Shown here piece by piece: positions 1 to 13,348 of a stretch of DNA of 64,000 nt. Source of the stretch: Styela clava (lineage: Eukaryota > Chordata > Ascidiacea > Stolidobranchia > Styelidae); contig NC_135258.1 of assembly GCF_964204865.1 (NCBI RefSeq), forward strand, positions 10,159,001 to 10,223,000. The letters are read 5' to 3'. The notes beneath the pieces were generated by a model. The model ran no database searches, was not told where the DNA came from, and was given only the letters and a program-made list of their open reading frames with translations. Positions within the stretch are counted from its first letter, which is position 1, and the number at the start of each line of letters is the position of its first letter. Made by a program: the position numbers and the translations under genes.

Positions 1-604
1 CATTCCAATTTACATTATGTGCCATAAAACTTTACACCTCATTTGTCATTTGTAGGAATTATGTCAACGTAATGTTATTCAAATAAAGTTACTACTGCTA
101 TATGTACAGAAATCAAATTTTGATATCGCATCATTGACGTTTTGCATTGAAAAACCATACATACTTTCTGCAACATAGCTCAACATTTGTCTCGAAACTT
201 GGCTGTAAAAGTTTGGGGAATTACAAAGGACTTTAGAGAAGCAAATGTACTAATACTGCGGAAACGCTTACTTTATTATTTTGAATAAACGACAATGCAA
301 CATACTTGGAAATAGTTAATAGCACATCACATTTGCGATTTCACAAGGCTCTGTGTGCTTAGTTTGATTAAAATCGCCAAGAGTATGCCACTGAAGTATT
401 CTATAATTTATAAATCTTTCTCGATGTAAACGGTTTATTCCACAGGCAATCCCCCAAAGATTGAATATCAGTTTCATTGTAATAACGTGGCCTGCTTGCT
501 ACCTTTAAAACCAGATATAATTGTCATCATTACCCTCGACTGTTAGACAGTATAATAATATTATGTTATTATCTTTCATTATGCTTCTATTTCTTCTTCC
601 AAAG
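1..604. other. No gene seen; probably intron of the SLC6 gene
   Basis: No exon of the SLC6 transporter preceding its TM6 exon could be found here, although about 250 residues (TM1-TM5) must lie upstream. The stretch is AT-rich and shows nothing else that I can support. The short open frame at 521-769 only contains the real exon at 605-708. Confidence 0.5.
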
Positions 605-3600
605 GTATGGCTAGACGCCGCGGCTCAAGTTTTCTATTCATACGCTCTGTGTAAAGGGATGCTCACCACAATGGGAAGTTATAATAAGTACAAGTACAAT
701 AGTTACAGGTCAATGTTGTTTTTATTGTATTTCATTTTTGTAATTGTTGGTTATTTTGACAACTGTTGACGATGACGATTGTTCATTTGTATTTTGGGGT
801 TTTATTGTCATATTGTAAATCAAACCTGCTGTCTCTTGTTGACTTATTCTTCGCAGCATTTGCCAAAGATTGCGGTAACTCCCGCAGCTCTGTGAATTTG
901 TTCTGAAGTTCTGAAAACGTGAGCCAATGTGAATATTATATTACCTCGATGCTTCAAACGCCATACCCACTTCTAAATTATTTTGTTTAGTCGAGAATTC
1001 GATATGCTGTTTATTTACCAAAGTCTCTTGTGTGTATACAGGGACTGCATTATTTTGGCTTTTTTGAATAGCGGTGTCAGCTTCGTTTCCGGTTTTGCCA
1101 TTTTCTCAGTCTTAGGATTCATGGCTAAAGAACAGGTATGCACTGAAATTGGTTAAAGAAAAATAAACAATAGGAAATGAATGTTTGGGTTATATTACAC
1201 TCAAATGTAAAACTTGCGTTAGCACTAAATGGTGGTAAACGAAGAATTGCTTATAATTATAGAAAATATATTTCGTTTGTTAATGGGTTGGCAATTACTT
1301 GAATCGATGTTTTATGTTTATTTACAGGGTGTCAATATCACAGACGTGGCGGAATCCGGGCCTGGTCTTGCTTTCATTGCCTATCCCAAGGCACTTACCC
1401 TACTTCCTCTTCCTCAGTTCTGGGGATGTTTATTCTTTTTCATGTTGTTTCTTCTCGGACTGGACAGCGAGGTTGGTTGAGTACACGTATCCTGTTCTTG
1501 TAAATATCAACAAATTTGCATTCGAAATAATTTGCTTATACTATTGTTAACGATATCACGTATAGTCTTAGCTTGAGATTTGTATTTTATTAAACGACAA
1601 ATAACAGTAAAATCCAACAGCTTATTTGGTTATTCATTTAATTTGCATTTGAATGGTATTTCTGGTCATTGTAGTTGGCTCCTGCCATACTTAGTGGCGT
1701 GCTTTATGTAGGATGCTTTTTGTGGAAACTTACCAAGTCAAAGCAAATGAGACTGATGTAATATCAATCAACAACCATTAAGTCGCATTTACAAAAATAA
1801 TTCAACCGTGCCAAATAGGGTTAAAAGACTTTAATGAATGAATCGATTTTAACTAAATTTCAATTTGTTTATCGGCATCGCCCTTATTTGATCTTCCTCA
1901 TTAAAAAGTAGGAAACGATTCAATGAAGTATCAACATAAAACTTTTACATTGTTGACCTCAATTCCACTTTTATCAACTAATTCCACGTCTACAAAAGGG
2001 AGCCATGCCCAAAAACGCCGACGCGAGGTAGTATGTTCCTGAATACTAACTGCCGGTAAAATGCGAGATTATCTAAGCATACGTCGCTCGTCGATCACGT
2101 GAGCTTCACAATCAACAATGCAAAAATGATGTCATCATTTGAAATCTGCATAGACGTGTCAGACAAAATATAGAAAAATTTAAACAAAACAGCCTGCTAG
2201 GAAACAATTCTGTCTTTAACTGAAAATTTGAAAAAGCTTAGTTCGGTAGTAGAAGGGAAATGTGATGTATGTCGCAACATCACCAACAAATAACTTTCTA
2301 AAACAGCCTATCGGTACAATTTTTGTTCTACTATCCTCTCTGATTTATTCGTGTCTCAATCACACACGCAATGGCACATGGATGAGCTGTAGAGTAGACG
2401 TATATCTGGATTGATATTTCAGTCGAAAGAAGGAACTGGGAATTTGGTTGTCACATTTATTGAATTATCGTGAAAGAGATAATGTTCGCTATCTTTTACA
2501 TGGGCAAAATAATCCGTACCCACAAATTGAAAAAAAAAATTCTAGACATAATTATATACAAAGAATATACAAATTTGTCTCACTATCGAATTTTGCTGAT
2601 CCTCACAATGCTTGAAATACCGAGTTAATTTCCCCTACCGATAGATAATTAAGGAACTATAGCCTTGGGACACTACAACATACATTCTTTTATTCGCAGT
2701 TCGTCGGACAAGAAACTCTCATGACAGCTTTTGTTGACATCAAACCAAAATTTTTCCGTAAACCATGGAGAAAAGAAATCGCCTTGGCAATCTTATCTCT
2801 TACTCAATTTTTATTCGGGATCAGCATGATTACCCAGGTGAGTTGGGATAGTATTTATAAATGAAATTATACCGTAATGTGCGTGTCCCGAGATTTGAAT
2901 TATGGACTCTTTGTAAATTGTGATGTCCTTAGAACTTGAGAGATATTTGTTCAAGGATTTGTTTATTTATGCTATTGTTAATGAAAATGATTAAGGGTGA
3001 TCGAGATCTTTATTCTACCGTATGTCTGTTATTAGCCCCATTGTAATGATCAAAAATCATCTGTTGTCAACATACAATGCTGAATTATAATGATAAAAGC
3101 GAAGAATCCTATAAAATACTAGTTCACAATAGAAAATGCGAACAAGCGATCTTTCACTTTAACTGAGTCCGGTTAATCTATATATGAGTAAGACATGTAT
3201 TACGATTTATGAGGAATAAAAGTTTGCTCATTTTTCCCTATGAAATCTTTTCATCGTTCAATAATCATTGTGAGTCCGATGCCATTTGCTGATACGGCAG
3301 TTTAGACAGGTAGTCATTTAACAGGGACACTCTTGCTGGCTTATCTTCGTAAGAAGCAGTCGAAGCGCTGTAATTTAATTTTCTACCTCAAATACTGAGC
3401 ATCATTTCAATTCATTCGTATGTGAAAAGTAGGCTAATAGGCCTACTTTGCTCTCGGAAACAGCAAGTGATATTTTGATATGCTGAATACATCACTTCTA
3501 ATGGATTCATTGATATTATTTCCAGGGAGGAGTCTATGTTCTCAATATTTTTGATAACTACGCTGCGGCTGGATGGTGTATGCTTTTTATCAGTTTCTTC

Positions 3601-5117
3601 CAATGCGGATCCATTTCATGGCTTTTTGGCATAAAGAAATTTTGGAGTCGCATCTGTGAAATGGTCGGCTTCAAACCGTTCCCTTGGTTCAAGTGGTGTT
3701 GGTGCATCTTGACTCCAATTTCAACTGCAGTAAGTAAATAATATACGAGTGTTTTAGTGGGTTCAAGTATTATAAATGTTCAAGTTATTAAATTAAATGA
3801 AGAACAACATAGAGTAGGCTTTCCATTGGTTATATCTAGTTGGCATTGCCCCAAAAGTGTTTGCTTCAGTTTCTTATGCTTCGATGAAAACACGAAATTC
3901 AGTATGTTGGAACAACATATATACCACTAAAATTTGGAATATTGTTTTTGTGACGTTTTACTTTTTTACTATAACTTTCTTATATTAGTACTGCATAAAA
4001 CGATGTGACTCTATTACGATTTAAAACGAATTTTTAAATATATTCTTGTGGATGTTCAAAGTAAGGAAAATCACAACAGTAATTCATATTATTATCTATA
4101 TATATTTAGCTTCACTCGCTATACATAATACACTTCATTGGTTCTAAAATTGAGTAAGGGATAAATTGTGTTTATGTCGATATTTTATTATTTTTCTTTA
4201 TTTACAGGTTCTTTTTGTATTAAGTGTTAGTTACTATAAACCGTTGACTTACAACAAGACTTATGTATATCCTACATGGGCGATTGTGGTTGCATGGATG
4301 TTGGCATTGTCTTCTATGCTTTGGATTCCGGGTTATGCAGCATATCGGTTCATTGTTGCGAAGGGCTCGTTGAAAGATGTAAGTTTTATTAATTCATTTC
4401 ATTAAAATCAAAGATATTTGCAATTGTAACGGCTGTCAAATTGTGAAAATATTACTAAGAAGGCCCCATCTTATTGGAATCATACTAAGTCAGTCGTATA
4501 TTTCGTATAATACAATAAGTTAAAGTCTAATTGCTTTAGACTTGTTTGAGGATTACGTGATAATAGTTTACCCAAATATTTACAGAGATGGGTGGAGATA
4601 ACTACCTCAGAATATGATGATTCGAACAGATTATCTGAATACGAAGAAGTGGAAATGGCTGATAAAATAGGTATCAAATCAGTAAAACTTTGCATAATAA
4701 CATAGGACTATTTTAACGGACATAACACTTTTACAACTATGCACTATTCATGTATTTGAGACTGCAGTTTCGGTACCGGCATAAAGAATCCCTTTGCTGT
4801 ATTTTATTGAACGTTACACTTTATTGGACATTGCTTATGCGTTTTGTTATGCGTTGTTATTACTTTAATTAAAGTTATGGTTTTTAATCTGAATTATCAA
4901 CAATCGTAGAATCTTTTTTAACGAGTAAATGTATGCGCACTCTTTGTTCATTCAAGTTTCTCAAAACCTTGAAAATATTAATATATCATTTAAAGCTGAA
5001 GCTTCAACAACGCCTTACATATATCCAATACTCGAGGAAACCCCGCTTTATGAAGACGTTGTGAGTGGAAAACGGGACTTGGAAGCCAACGATAATCCAC
5101 AGACGGTTACTGACTAA
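605..5117 (+). CDS. SLC6 Na+/Cl- dependent transporter, GABA/taurine/creatine/betaine group (3' part)
   Basis: Eight exons with matching phases: 605-708, 1042-1135, 1328-1471, 2700-2837, 3526-3729, 4208-4378, 4586-4670 and 4957-5117 (TAA). They give 366 visible residues, from TM6 to the C-terminus. The TM6-TM7 loop reads [14 protein letters not shown], a block typical of the GABA/taurine/creatine/betaine branch. It is followed by TM7, an extracellular loop with an NIT glycosylation site and [11 protein letters not shown]8 ending LGLDS (the Na2-site Asp/Ser of the family), TM9-TM12 and an acidic cytosolic tail. The family co-transports an amino-acid-like solute with Na+ and Cl- across the plasma membrane. 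TM1-TM5, with most substrate contacts, lie outside the window, so the substrate cannot be named. The final junction (4670 to 4957) rests on splice signal and phase only; reading through would instead stop near 4702. Confidence 0.93.
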
Positions 5118-5548
5118 CAGCGACACCTGGCGATATACTGTACCATATAAACAACCAGTCAAGTTTACGAATGACTGAAGTCTTTTTGCAAATAGACTTA
5201 CTAGGGATCAAGTTGATTTTTTATCTTGGATAATATGTCTTTGAATTGTTTTTACTCCTTGTTTCATTGTTTTCTTTCGTAAATCGTTCATTTTATACCT
5301 GATGTAATTTTAGCTAGGCAGTACGATAAGACATGCTTTTATTGATGATAGTGTCAAAAGGTAAATATGATTTTTGATGAATTATTTGAAGGAAATAGTA
5401 GGAATTATAACCATTGTCTCTGTGGTATTGGAGGATTCGTCATTTTGTATCTGAGTTTTTTTCAAAGCATTGAATTTTATAAAAACTTTCCCATTTGAAG
5501 TCAACTGGAGCAAATCGATAATGTTTTTTTCTTTTTGATTAATAGTTT

Positions 5549-5566
5549 GGTGCTAATTTTAGCACC
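5549..5566 (+). other. Short perfect inverted repeat in SLC6 3' UTR
   Basis: GGTGCTAA and TTAGCACC are separated by only two bases, about 430 bp after the SLC6 stop and just before a poly(A) signal. Seen directly. A two-base loop is too tight for a stable RNA hairpin, so it may equally be a small palindrome. Confidence 0.5.
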
Positions 5567-5576
5567 TTTTTAGAAA

Positions 5577-5582
5577 AATAAA
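5577..5582 (+). promoter_or_regulatory. Candidate poly(A) signal (AATAAA) for the SLC6 gene
   Basis: Canonical AATAAA hexamer 460 bp downstream of the SLC6 stop, on the gene's strand. In this AT-rich DNA the hexamer is common, so the assignment rests on position only. Confidence 0.4.
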
Positions 5583-5627
5583 AGTAGAGAAAAACTATTA
5601 TGATGTTTTGTTTCCCATCATATTTTG

Positions 5628-5671
5628 CTTGATTGGCGTGTTTGTGTCTTTAAAATATTTCGCCAATCAAG
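5628..5671. repeat. Inverted repeat, 11-bp perfect arms
   Basis: CTTGATTGGCG (5628-5638) and its exact complement CGCCAATCAAG (5661-5671) flank a 22-base loop. It sits just past the SLC6 poly(A) signal. It could be a small MITE relic or a transcript hairpin. Confidence 0.55.
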
Positions 5672-7340
5672 AATTCGACAGGGATATAGATATATATATA
5701 TATATAATTTTTTGAGTTATTATAATACATTTGAGGCACAAGAAAAGTTACGGTTCGTCTATTTACGAATATGCAACTGTGTGACAAACTCATAAATTAA
5801 ACGTAGTATTTGAGCAAAGCTGAATAGGCATGTTATATAGCAAAACAACATAATGAATATGGTTTTCAATGGATACTCAATCGATCAACGTCTACACCTG
5901 GTACCAGTTTTCCATCGTTGACGCTGACGATACGGATAAATTGTGGGAATAATTTTGTCTGCTTCCATGCATCATTTGACATGCTAGTAGTTTGACATTT
6001 GAAAAGATCAAAAATCAATTTTGCAGTTTTGATAACAGTTGTAATTGTAATAAAAAAAATTTATAAATGGTATTTGCAACGTAGATATATATCATTAGCT
6101 CACAGCGTGTTGGGCCCGTTTTTAACAAAAAATAAATAAAATAAGAATGAAACATAAAAATATACTCATCAGTTTGAGTAATTATATAAACCCGAACAAC
6201 CGTTAAAACGTTTCTGAAAAACGTTGACGCAATGCGGCGTTGAAAAAACAACCTAATTTAATTAAAGAACGAACAGTTTTCTAAAACGTTAAGTGAAAAA
6301 GATCTCGATTGTACCACCACACTCCTATGTGTTAGGTAAAAACAAATGATTTTATTCGTGAAGATGATCTTACGTCAATAGCATTTTTGCAGCCTAAAAC
6401 ATAATTACATTAACCTCAACTACTAAATTAAGCAACACTGTGCCATTAAATTCCAGATAACTCAACAGAGGATGACATGTTAGAATTGTATCAAATTGTA
6501 CATTTCACGGAATAATTTGTTAAATGTGAACTCTAATCAGATGTTAATCGAGTAGTCGTAATTTAATGCTCAATAACTGTAGCTCTACACCTGTAATTGA
6601 AGATGAGACTCAGTTGGTAAATTTTGGCGATACATAAATATTCATATACACTTTCTGCATTTCTCATTATACCTCTGAGTCATATGATATGACACCACGG
6701 CAATTAGAGTTTGTTCTAAGCACTTCCTGATATAGTAGAAAGCACAATGCGTGCATATATAATACGTTGTGGACACAGTACCTAGATGAGGCAACTAGAG
6801 TAGTATAGCGTCCAAAATACAATGTTCCCGACTATGTCTGAGGTTTCATTCTGGTAACTAGTTTAAAGACTTGCGAGAGTAGCCTAGAAAACTTGGACCT
6901 CCTGAACGGACCTTAGTGTATACACACCAAATCCCTTTCTCCCGCGGACGAATAGAATTGTAAATAGTAGGGAATTGAACCTTAAACCTATATTTCAATG
7001 AGGAAAAGGATTTGGAGTTACATCGTTTATAACCAGGTTTTTAGTGCTTACTTTTGTTTGATTATGTACACACCGATAATATAGATTGTCATCGCCACTA
7101 TCTTCAGCCCAATATCTATAGAATAAAATTGTTCTTAGGACACTCCGTGTTATTGGTTAAATGCTTGAGAATTTGATGTGTTTAAATACTAGCGTTTCTT
7201 TATCTATTATGTTTTATAACGTGACGAATGGGTCGAGATGAATGCCAGTATCAAACAGTCAACTATACTATGTTAGACATGACTATTGAACGTTTTTGTG
7301 CGTGGTTATTTTAGTATGCCTTCCCTTTATTGCTCCTGTG
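5672..7340. other. Intergenic, no gene seen
   Basis: AT-rich sequence with a TA dinucleotide run at about 5690-5706. No exon with splice sites and a recognisable protein was found on either strand. Confidence 0.5.
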
Positions 7341-8525
7341 GTCGAGTTCTGGGAGGCCGCGTGAAAAAACTTACGCAATTTAAGCGTTGAAAGCGTGAAG
7401 AAGTATTCGGATTAATCTAAAATATTAATATACATATCGCTATAGTTACGTTTGATATTTATTTATTCTCGTGACAGCGTGATATGAATGTAGATACCTA
7501 TATATATAGACTTCGATATATTACTTTTTTCTTCATCATCCAGAACAGGGTGGTCCGATTCCAGGCCCGTGGGCCACATGTGGCCCGCCGCTTCATTATC
7601 TGTGGCCCGCGACGCATTTGCACGGGGGTGGACAGAAAATCGCATTTGATTTTGGTTCGTTATAAAAATAACCAGAAAAATCTTTTGGCATATTGTTACA
7701 TCATCAAATTGACTAATGTTACGGGTAGCTGAGGCAATTAATAATGTACTTGTCTGGTCTAAAATGTTAACTGGCTCTCTATTTTTTGGTCGGGAATATC
7801 TGGTAACAAAATAGGCTTCTTCATAGAAAACTGAAAGTCGAATGAGGAAACTATGATAACTAAATATTAATGTAATGGCCGAACAATATAATTCCTGCGA
7901 GTGCAACCTGACTAAACAGTATTTCAAAAAATTGTCGAGTTCTGGGAGGCCGCGTGAAAAAACTTACGCAATTTAAGCGTTGAAAGCGTGAAGAAGTATT
8001 CGGATTAATCTAAAATATTAATATACATATCGCTATAGTTACGTTTGATATTTATTTATTCTCGTGACAGCGTGATATGAATGTAGATACTTATATATAT
8101 AGACTTCGATATATTACTTTTTTCTTCATCATCCAGAACAGGGTGGTCCGATTCCAGGCCCGTGGGCCACATGTGGCCCGCCGCTTCATTATCTGTGGCC
8201 CGCGACGCATTTGCACGGGGGTGGACAGAAAATCGCATTTGATTTTGGTTCGTTATAAAAATAACCAGAAAAATCTTTTGGCATATTGTTACATCATCAA
8301 ATTGACTAATGTTACGGGTAGCTGAGGCAATTAATAATGTACTTGTCTGGTCTAAAATGTTAACTGGCTCTCTATTTTTTGGTCGGGAATATCTGGTAAC
8401 AAAATAGGCTTCTTCATAGAAAACTAAAAGTCGAATGAGGAAACTATGATAACTAAATATTAATGTAATGGCCGAACAATATAATTCCTGCGAGTGCAAC
8501 CTGACTAAACAGTATTTCAAAAAAT
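7341..8525. repeat. Tandem duplication, two 593-bp copies
   Basis: Copy 1 is 7341-7933 and copy 2 is 7934-8525, at an exact offset of 593 bp. I saw only about two or three substitutions between them (for example around 7493/8086 and 7835/8428), so the duplication is recent. Both copies contain the left end of a hAT-like element (CAGGGTGG at 7546 and 8139) with its GC-rich GTGGCCCGC blocks. The 154-aa open frames on the minus strand in both copies have no recognisable protein and are not called as genes. Confidence 0.93.
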
Positions 8526-10512
8526 GCTGTCTATAGCCTATGTGCTATGTCAGAAGATTTAGTCTGCGGTTATTTGTGAGTTATTTTGTAAACATGAGTT
8601 AAAAAGAAAGCTGACCAATTCAAACCTATTTTTGACTGGATATGGGAAGGGGAATACCACAATGCTTGCTTAATATACCTCTTCAAGTCGTATCGTATCG
8701 GTGGCAATTAGGGCTGGGCATTTTCGAAACACTGGTGTTTCAAAATCGAAACGAAACTTTGCCTTCGAAACGAAACGAAACACACGTTTGTCACGAACAG
8801 TAAACATGTCACCAATATTACCCATCAAATTTAATGTATAATAGACATTGGCACATATTTTTCAGAATTAAAACCACAAAAAGGAAGCAAATTCGAGAGC
8901 ATGAAACGATAATGATAATTCCACGAAGGTTTCTGCTCAATGACAAAGCAGTGACCAAATGGCAAATGAATAATACGAATTAGGTCATTGTTAGAGATGG
9001 GTCTCACAAGCAGCATAGCATATGGGGCCTCTCAACGTATCAATGCTCATTTTCTACCTTATCCGATGCCACAGATCCTCGTGATCAAGTACATTCTAAA
9101 AAATATTCTTGAATCTGAATTCCGAATACATTCTAAACTCCAGGAACACAGGAAATGGGCTTTCATGATATTATCATTGATTGAAATTCGTTATATTTTG
9201 CGCTAGGGAAATGAACTTAATAAACATTACAGTAGTTATGAATTGTGGAGCACAGAAAAAAGAACAAAAGGGCGCCCAGAAAAATGTTTTAAATTAAACA
9301 GTAAAATTAACATTAACTCAGATTTTTGACACGTCTAATTTTCGTTCTGACTGTTTATCGTCAGCGTGACATCGACATCGTTAAGCTAAATTCCACTACA
9401 ATTATCCCTCCCCACAGATATTGACTGTTGTGCTATACTGGGGGAATTGATTTTCATTTTGCTTATAACGCGATCATCATCATAATCAAATGAGTGGACC
9501 CGATTCACAAATTTCCATCCGCCAATGACGGAGAATTAAGACTGAAAATCGTGTTTTATTTTTCTTCAAGTCAGTTCTGATTTAAATATTTCATGTTGAC
9601 TGCTATGCTTTTATTATTGTTTTTAAATTAATACCGCAAACTTGAACTGAATATTATTGTTGACGACGCCAGTCTAACTATAAAATTTGCGATAGATACT
9701 AAATAATATTTAAGAGCTATTTCATACGGGGTAAATGCAAGAAATGCTCGGTCACTATCGAAACTAAGGATGAAAAAGATTAATTACGACAAAATTTGAA
9801 TTTAGATTTATCGCCGCGGTAATCTCGACTATGTTGCAAAATACGATAATATTTGTAAAATATTTTCAATCAAAAACTTTCTCGACGTGTTATAAATACT
9901 GCAAGTCGGCGCTGACTTAAATCATTTCTTGTCGGCAGTAATTTGTTGCGCGTCGCAAAGAGTGTCTTCGATTACGATAAAACATAAAAATGAAATAATT
10001 GTAAAATGTTTTCAATCAAAACGTGGACGGCGGCGCTAGGACTTGTGCGCGATATTCAATATTCTTATGAACACTAAAAACGATATTTGAGAGTCGCAAT
10101 ATTCGAATGAATTCGGAATTAAATTCGAATTGGACATCGCTTAATGATACCCTGACTGATTTTGGGTTGCATTTGCTATGACGTCATAATATCCATTTCG
10201 GAAGTCGAAACAGCGCCGTTTCGACATATCAGTGCTTCGAAACGTATCGAAACAGTGTTTCGAAACGCCCAGCCCTAGTGGCAATCTAAACAGTATTTTC
10301 TTCTTAGGGCACTTTCTCTGTTATGAAGAGTTTGAAATCTCACACTAAATGTACATATAGTAAGATTTTCGAACGTTTTTGGAGGTTTTAGCTTGATAAA
10401 TGACAAATAATGATCAGTGTGATTGGACAATAAAAGTGTTTTGTTTTGTGGCCTGCGGATAATACAAAAATAATAGTGTAGCCAGCGAGGCCGACAACCT
10501 TGAGCCACCCTG
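8139..10512. mobile_element. hAT-like non-autonomous element, interrupted by a second hAT element
   Basis: Left end CAGGGTGG at 8139, right end CCACCCTG closing at 10512. The flanking 8-mers are atccagaa and aactagaa (6 of 8 match, a degraded 8-bp target duplication). Both ends carry the GGCC-rich sub-terminal blocks usual for hAT non-autonomous elements. The 8709-10277 element is inserted inside. No transposase remains. Superfamily is assigned from TIR and target-site length only. Confidence 0.6.
8709..10277. mobile_element. hAT-type non-autonomous transposon, 1.57 kb, perfect 8-bp TSD
   Basis: The ends are TAGGGCTGGGCATTTTCGAA on the left and CGTTTCGAAACGCCCAGCCC plus TA on the right (reverse complement TAGGGCTGGGCGTTTCGAAA). 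They are flanked by the identical 8-mer gtggcaat (8701-8708 and 10278-10285). The sub-terminal regions are rich in CGAAACGAAAC repeats. No transposase frame is present inside, so the element needed a helper in trans. It is nested in the older element 8139-10512. Confidence 0.88.
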
Positions 10513-10520
10513 AACTAGAA

Positions 10521-13340
10521 ATTACCAGAATATATTAACATTCACGATTTGAATTGCTGAATATATTCACACAATATATATGTTCCCACTCAATGCTGTA
10601 TTGATGATGTTTGAAGTTTACCAACATATTGCGATCTTGCAACCTACTCAGATTCTATCTTGACCACGCACCTTCCTCGCCGTGCAAACATAAATTATGT
10701 ATCACAGCCCGCTGCAAAATTACAGGCCTTTGAAATAGTATAGCAACCGTGGTATTTTGCTAATTTGCAGCAATAGGCAGTATTCAAAACTAAGCAACAC
10801 GGGGCATCGTGCTTACGAATAATAATTATGCTAAACGTATGTTGGTAATTGATACGAGTGTAGTCTGATAGCCTTACCTCCAAACAATCGCATTAACAGT
10901 GGAAAAAAATTAAGAATATGGCAATGAGGCCATCCATGACTAGACATTCCCATAAATAAAGACAGCCCACGACAATGGCGTTAGGCCATTCGTCTTTTAC
11001 CGTTGTTTGCAATATAATAATAAACTCTTGTCGATATGCTCCCTACTGTCGACTGCAAATGTGATCAATAGCCTTATAGTAGGATATACCATATCATATG
11101 CCGGTTTCACAAGGGAGCGCAGACGCCGCGATTCGTCGCACACGCAAACGTTTTTGCAATGCTTGAGTAAATACAGCAGAGACATTCAATGGCCCTTGGC
11201 TTACGCAGTCGCGATAATAGAGCAAGCGTTGTGGTAGCGAGCTTTTCGCTAATAAGTAGGCCATATTAAATTCGCAATATAAGTATATCTTCTTGTAGCA
11301 ATTTGTGTGACATACCTGTATGTAGCGCGCCCACAATATACATTGTACATTTCGAGTCTACGGAAATGAATCATATCCGTGCTGCATGGACGATCATTAT
11401 GCGTTTCGATGCTATATCATTTGGGCTAGATCGATTCAGAAGCGATGTCAGCAGAAGTGAGCAACGTTAGCTAATATTACTGTGAGCCTGCTGTTGCGTT
11501 GTTTGTTTTGTTAGTCTGTATTTTTCCCACATGAGCTGACGTGGTTTCGTCGTTCCAGTATTTTCTCGGTAGTCAAAGAACTAAAAAAGGTTCCAGGGAG
11601 TTGGAACAATATAGCCTATTAGTACGAGAATTGGTCATTCTATATTATAAGGATTGGACAATTACAAGAAGTGAAAGCACGTTACGAAAGGAGAATTTTA
11701 ATGTTCCATTGCGACAAAATATAGTTTCGATAGCACTAGCAAAATGGCTGAAATGTAAAATTGGAGTCTGCCTCAGTTTGATTATATTTGTTACTGATTA
11801 ATTGATGCAAATATAGTTTACAACGTTACGCATTGAAAGTTAAGAACATGCACATGATTTTCTTCTTTTTGTGGTCTCGTGATTGTTACTTCCCGAAAGT
11901 TCACTGCGATCGTATCTCTCAAAACTGGTTGTCAGCGAGCGACTTGTTTTAAAAAATAACGTCGTACCTATAGCATACCATACCCGATACAATGGATGGA
12001 TTATCTCTTGGTAAGCGGGGATTTAGGTTCTGTTTGCGATAATAATTATTCTACAGCGGCGATGGTTGTGAGTATAATTGGGAATTTTTGCGGTTTTTAG
12101 CTGACGGTACCTGTGTACACATTGTGTTGTTTGCTGAGAGGATGACTACTTTGTGAAATTTAACGACCGTATATTACGAAAAGCTCGTTATATAGGCAAG
12201 CTTAGGTATTTCGACGCAAATTCGGAGAAAATATGTGCCAACGAAAATTAATGGCGAATAGTTTCTCTATTATCCACGGTAGTTTCAGCCTGCTGAGGTA
12301 AGCCGCAGTTATAAACGAACTTTCGTTGACGTCATATGGCGGTAGCAACGCGACGGTTAAACTACTTTAGTGCTGAGCAATGCGATTAGCTTCCTATGAA
12401 AATTGTGTAATACAACACACAGGCTACTGAGGATGTTTTAAATGATATGTCAGAGACTGAAGATGTCTAATACCAGCAGCAAATGAATAATGAACTGTCA
12501 GCTCACATTTGAAATGAAGGTGTCATTACACGAAGCAAAATTGACAGATATTCAATTTTTAATTATTTTTTTGGTTAATGGATTGTGTTCTTGGTGTGGG
12601 TTTATTATTCAGTGAAGTGAATGCCATGAATATTTTGCGCTTCGAAACATGGCCGCACTTCGTTAGCAATAAAAATGCTAATACTGTTTGTAACTCCAAT
12701 TCGCTAAAATTTGTGCCGTTATGGTGGAGATTTTGCGTTCTCTATTTTGCAAATAGACTATCAATTTCATTACATGGTCTAATATTGTCTTCCATCAAAT
12801 GGCATATTGCAACAATGTCTCATATAAGTGAATAATTATGTTACTGAACGTAATTATTTTAGACATCTACATTGGAATTCCTTCTACCAAAACAATTTTC
12901 GCCCCATCAGTCGTAGTAGGTATTTGTAGAAATAAAAATATGAATGGGTTAGTGTTAGAGATCGCGGGCTGTTATTTCGGTACTTTATTGTCACTTTTTA
13001 AGTTGTATTTTGGCCTTGGAAGTTGAACCTGCGGTCTCTGTGCCCCCTATAATGTATAGGCACCAAATTCCCTACATGCATTATTTAAGTACAAGTTTAT
13101 AAATTTTCTATACCTTCGGCATATATTTCTCATTCCTTTTACATCTATTCATTTTCAGTTCACCGACAAAAAATTTACATTTAAATTTCATCAGCGCATC
13201 ACGGAATGTGAAATTTCTCTGGCAGTTTGTCCAAATCCTGTTACGTTTTGAGTTTTACTAATATAATAATTATATTATACCGCGGGATTTCTAATTAGCT
13301 ATCAAATTTAAATGACTCGTGTCTTTTTCAATCCATATCG
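10521..13340. other. Intergenic, no gene seen
   Basis: No splice-delimited coding exon was recognised. The piece around 11110-11230 is richer in CG than its surroundings. Short open frames of 60-86 codons occur on both strands without family resemblance. Non-coding first exons of the downstream G-gamma gene could lie here but cannot be shown. Confidence 0.45.
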
Positions 13341-13348
13341 CAATACTG

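Noticed and set aside
4586-4702. SLC6 read-through end at a TAG near 4702
   Set aside because: The exon ends at a good gtatca donor, and the acceptor at 4956 continues in phase into an acidic tail typical of the family. Read-through remains possible as an alternative form.
7463-8520. Two 154-codon open frames on the minus strand, near-identical
   Set aside because: They exist only because the 593-bp segment is duplicated. The translation crosses the hAT terminus and has no recognisable domain, codon pattern or splice context.
11000-11340. CG-richer stretch with overlapping short frames on both strands
   Set aside because: Could be a promoter or unknown exon, but no splice sites, motif or repeat supports either.
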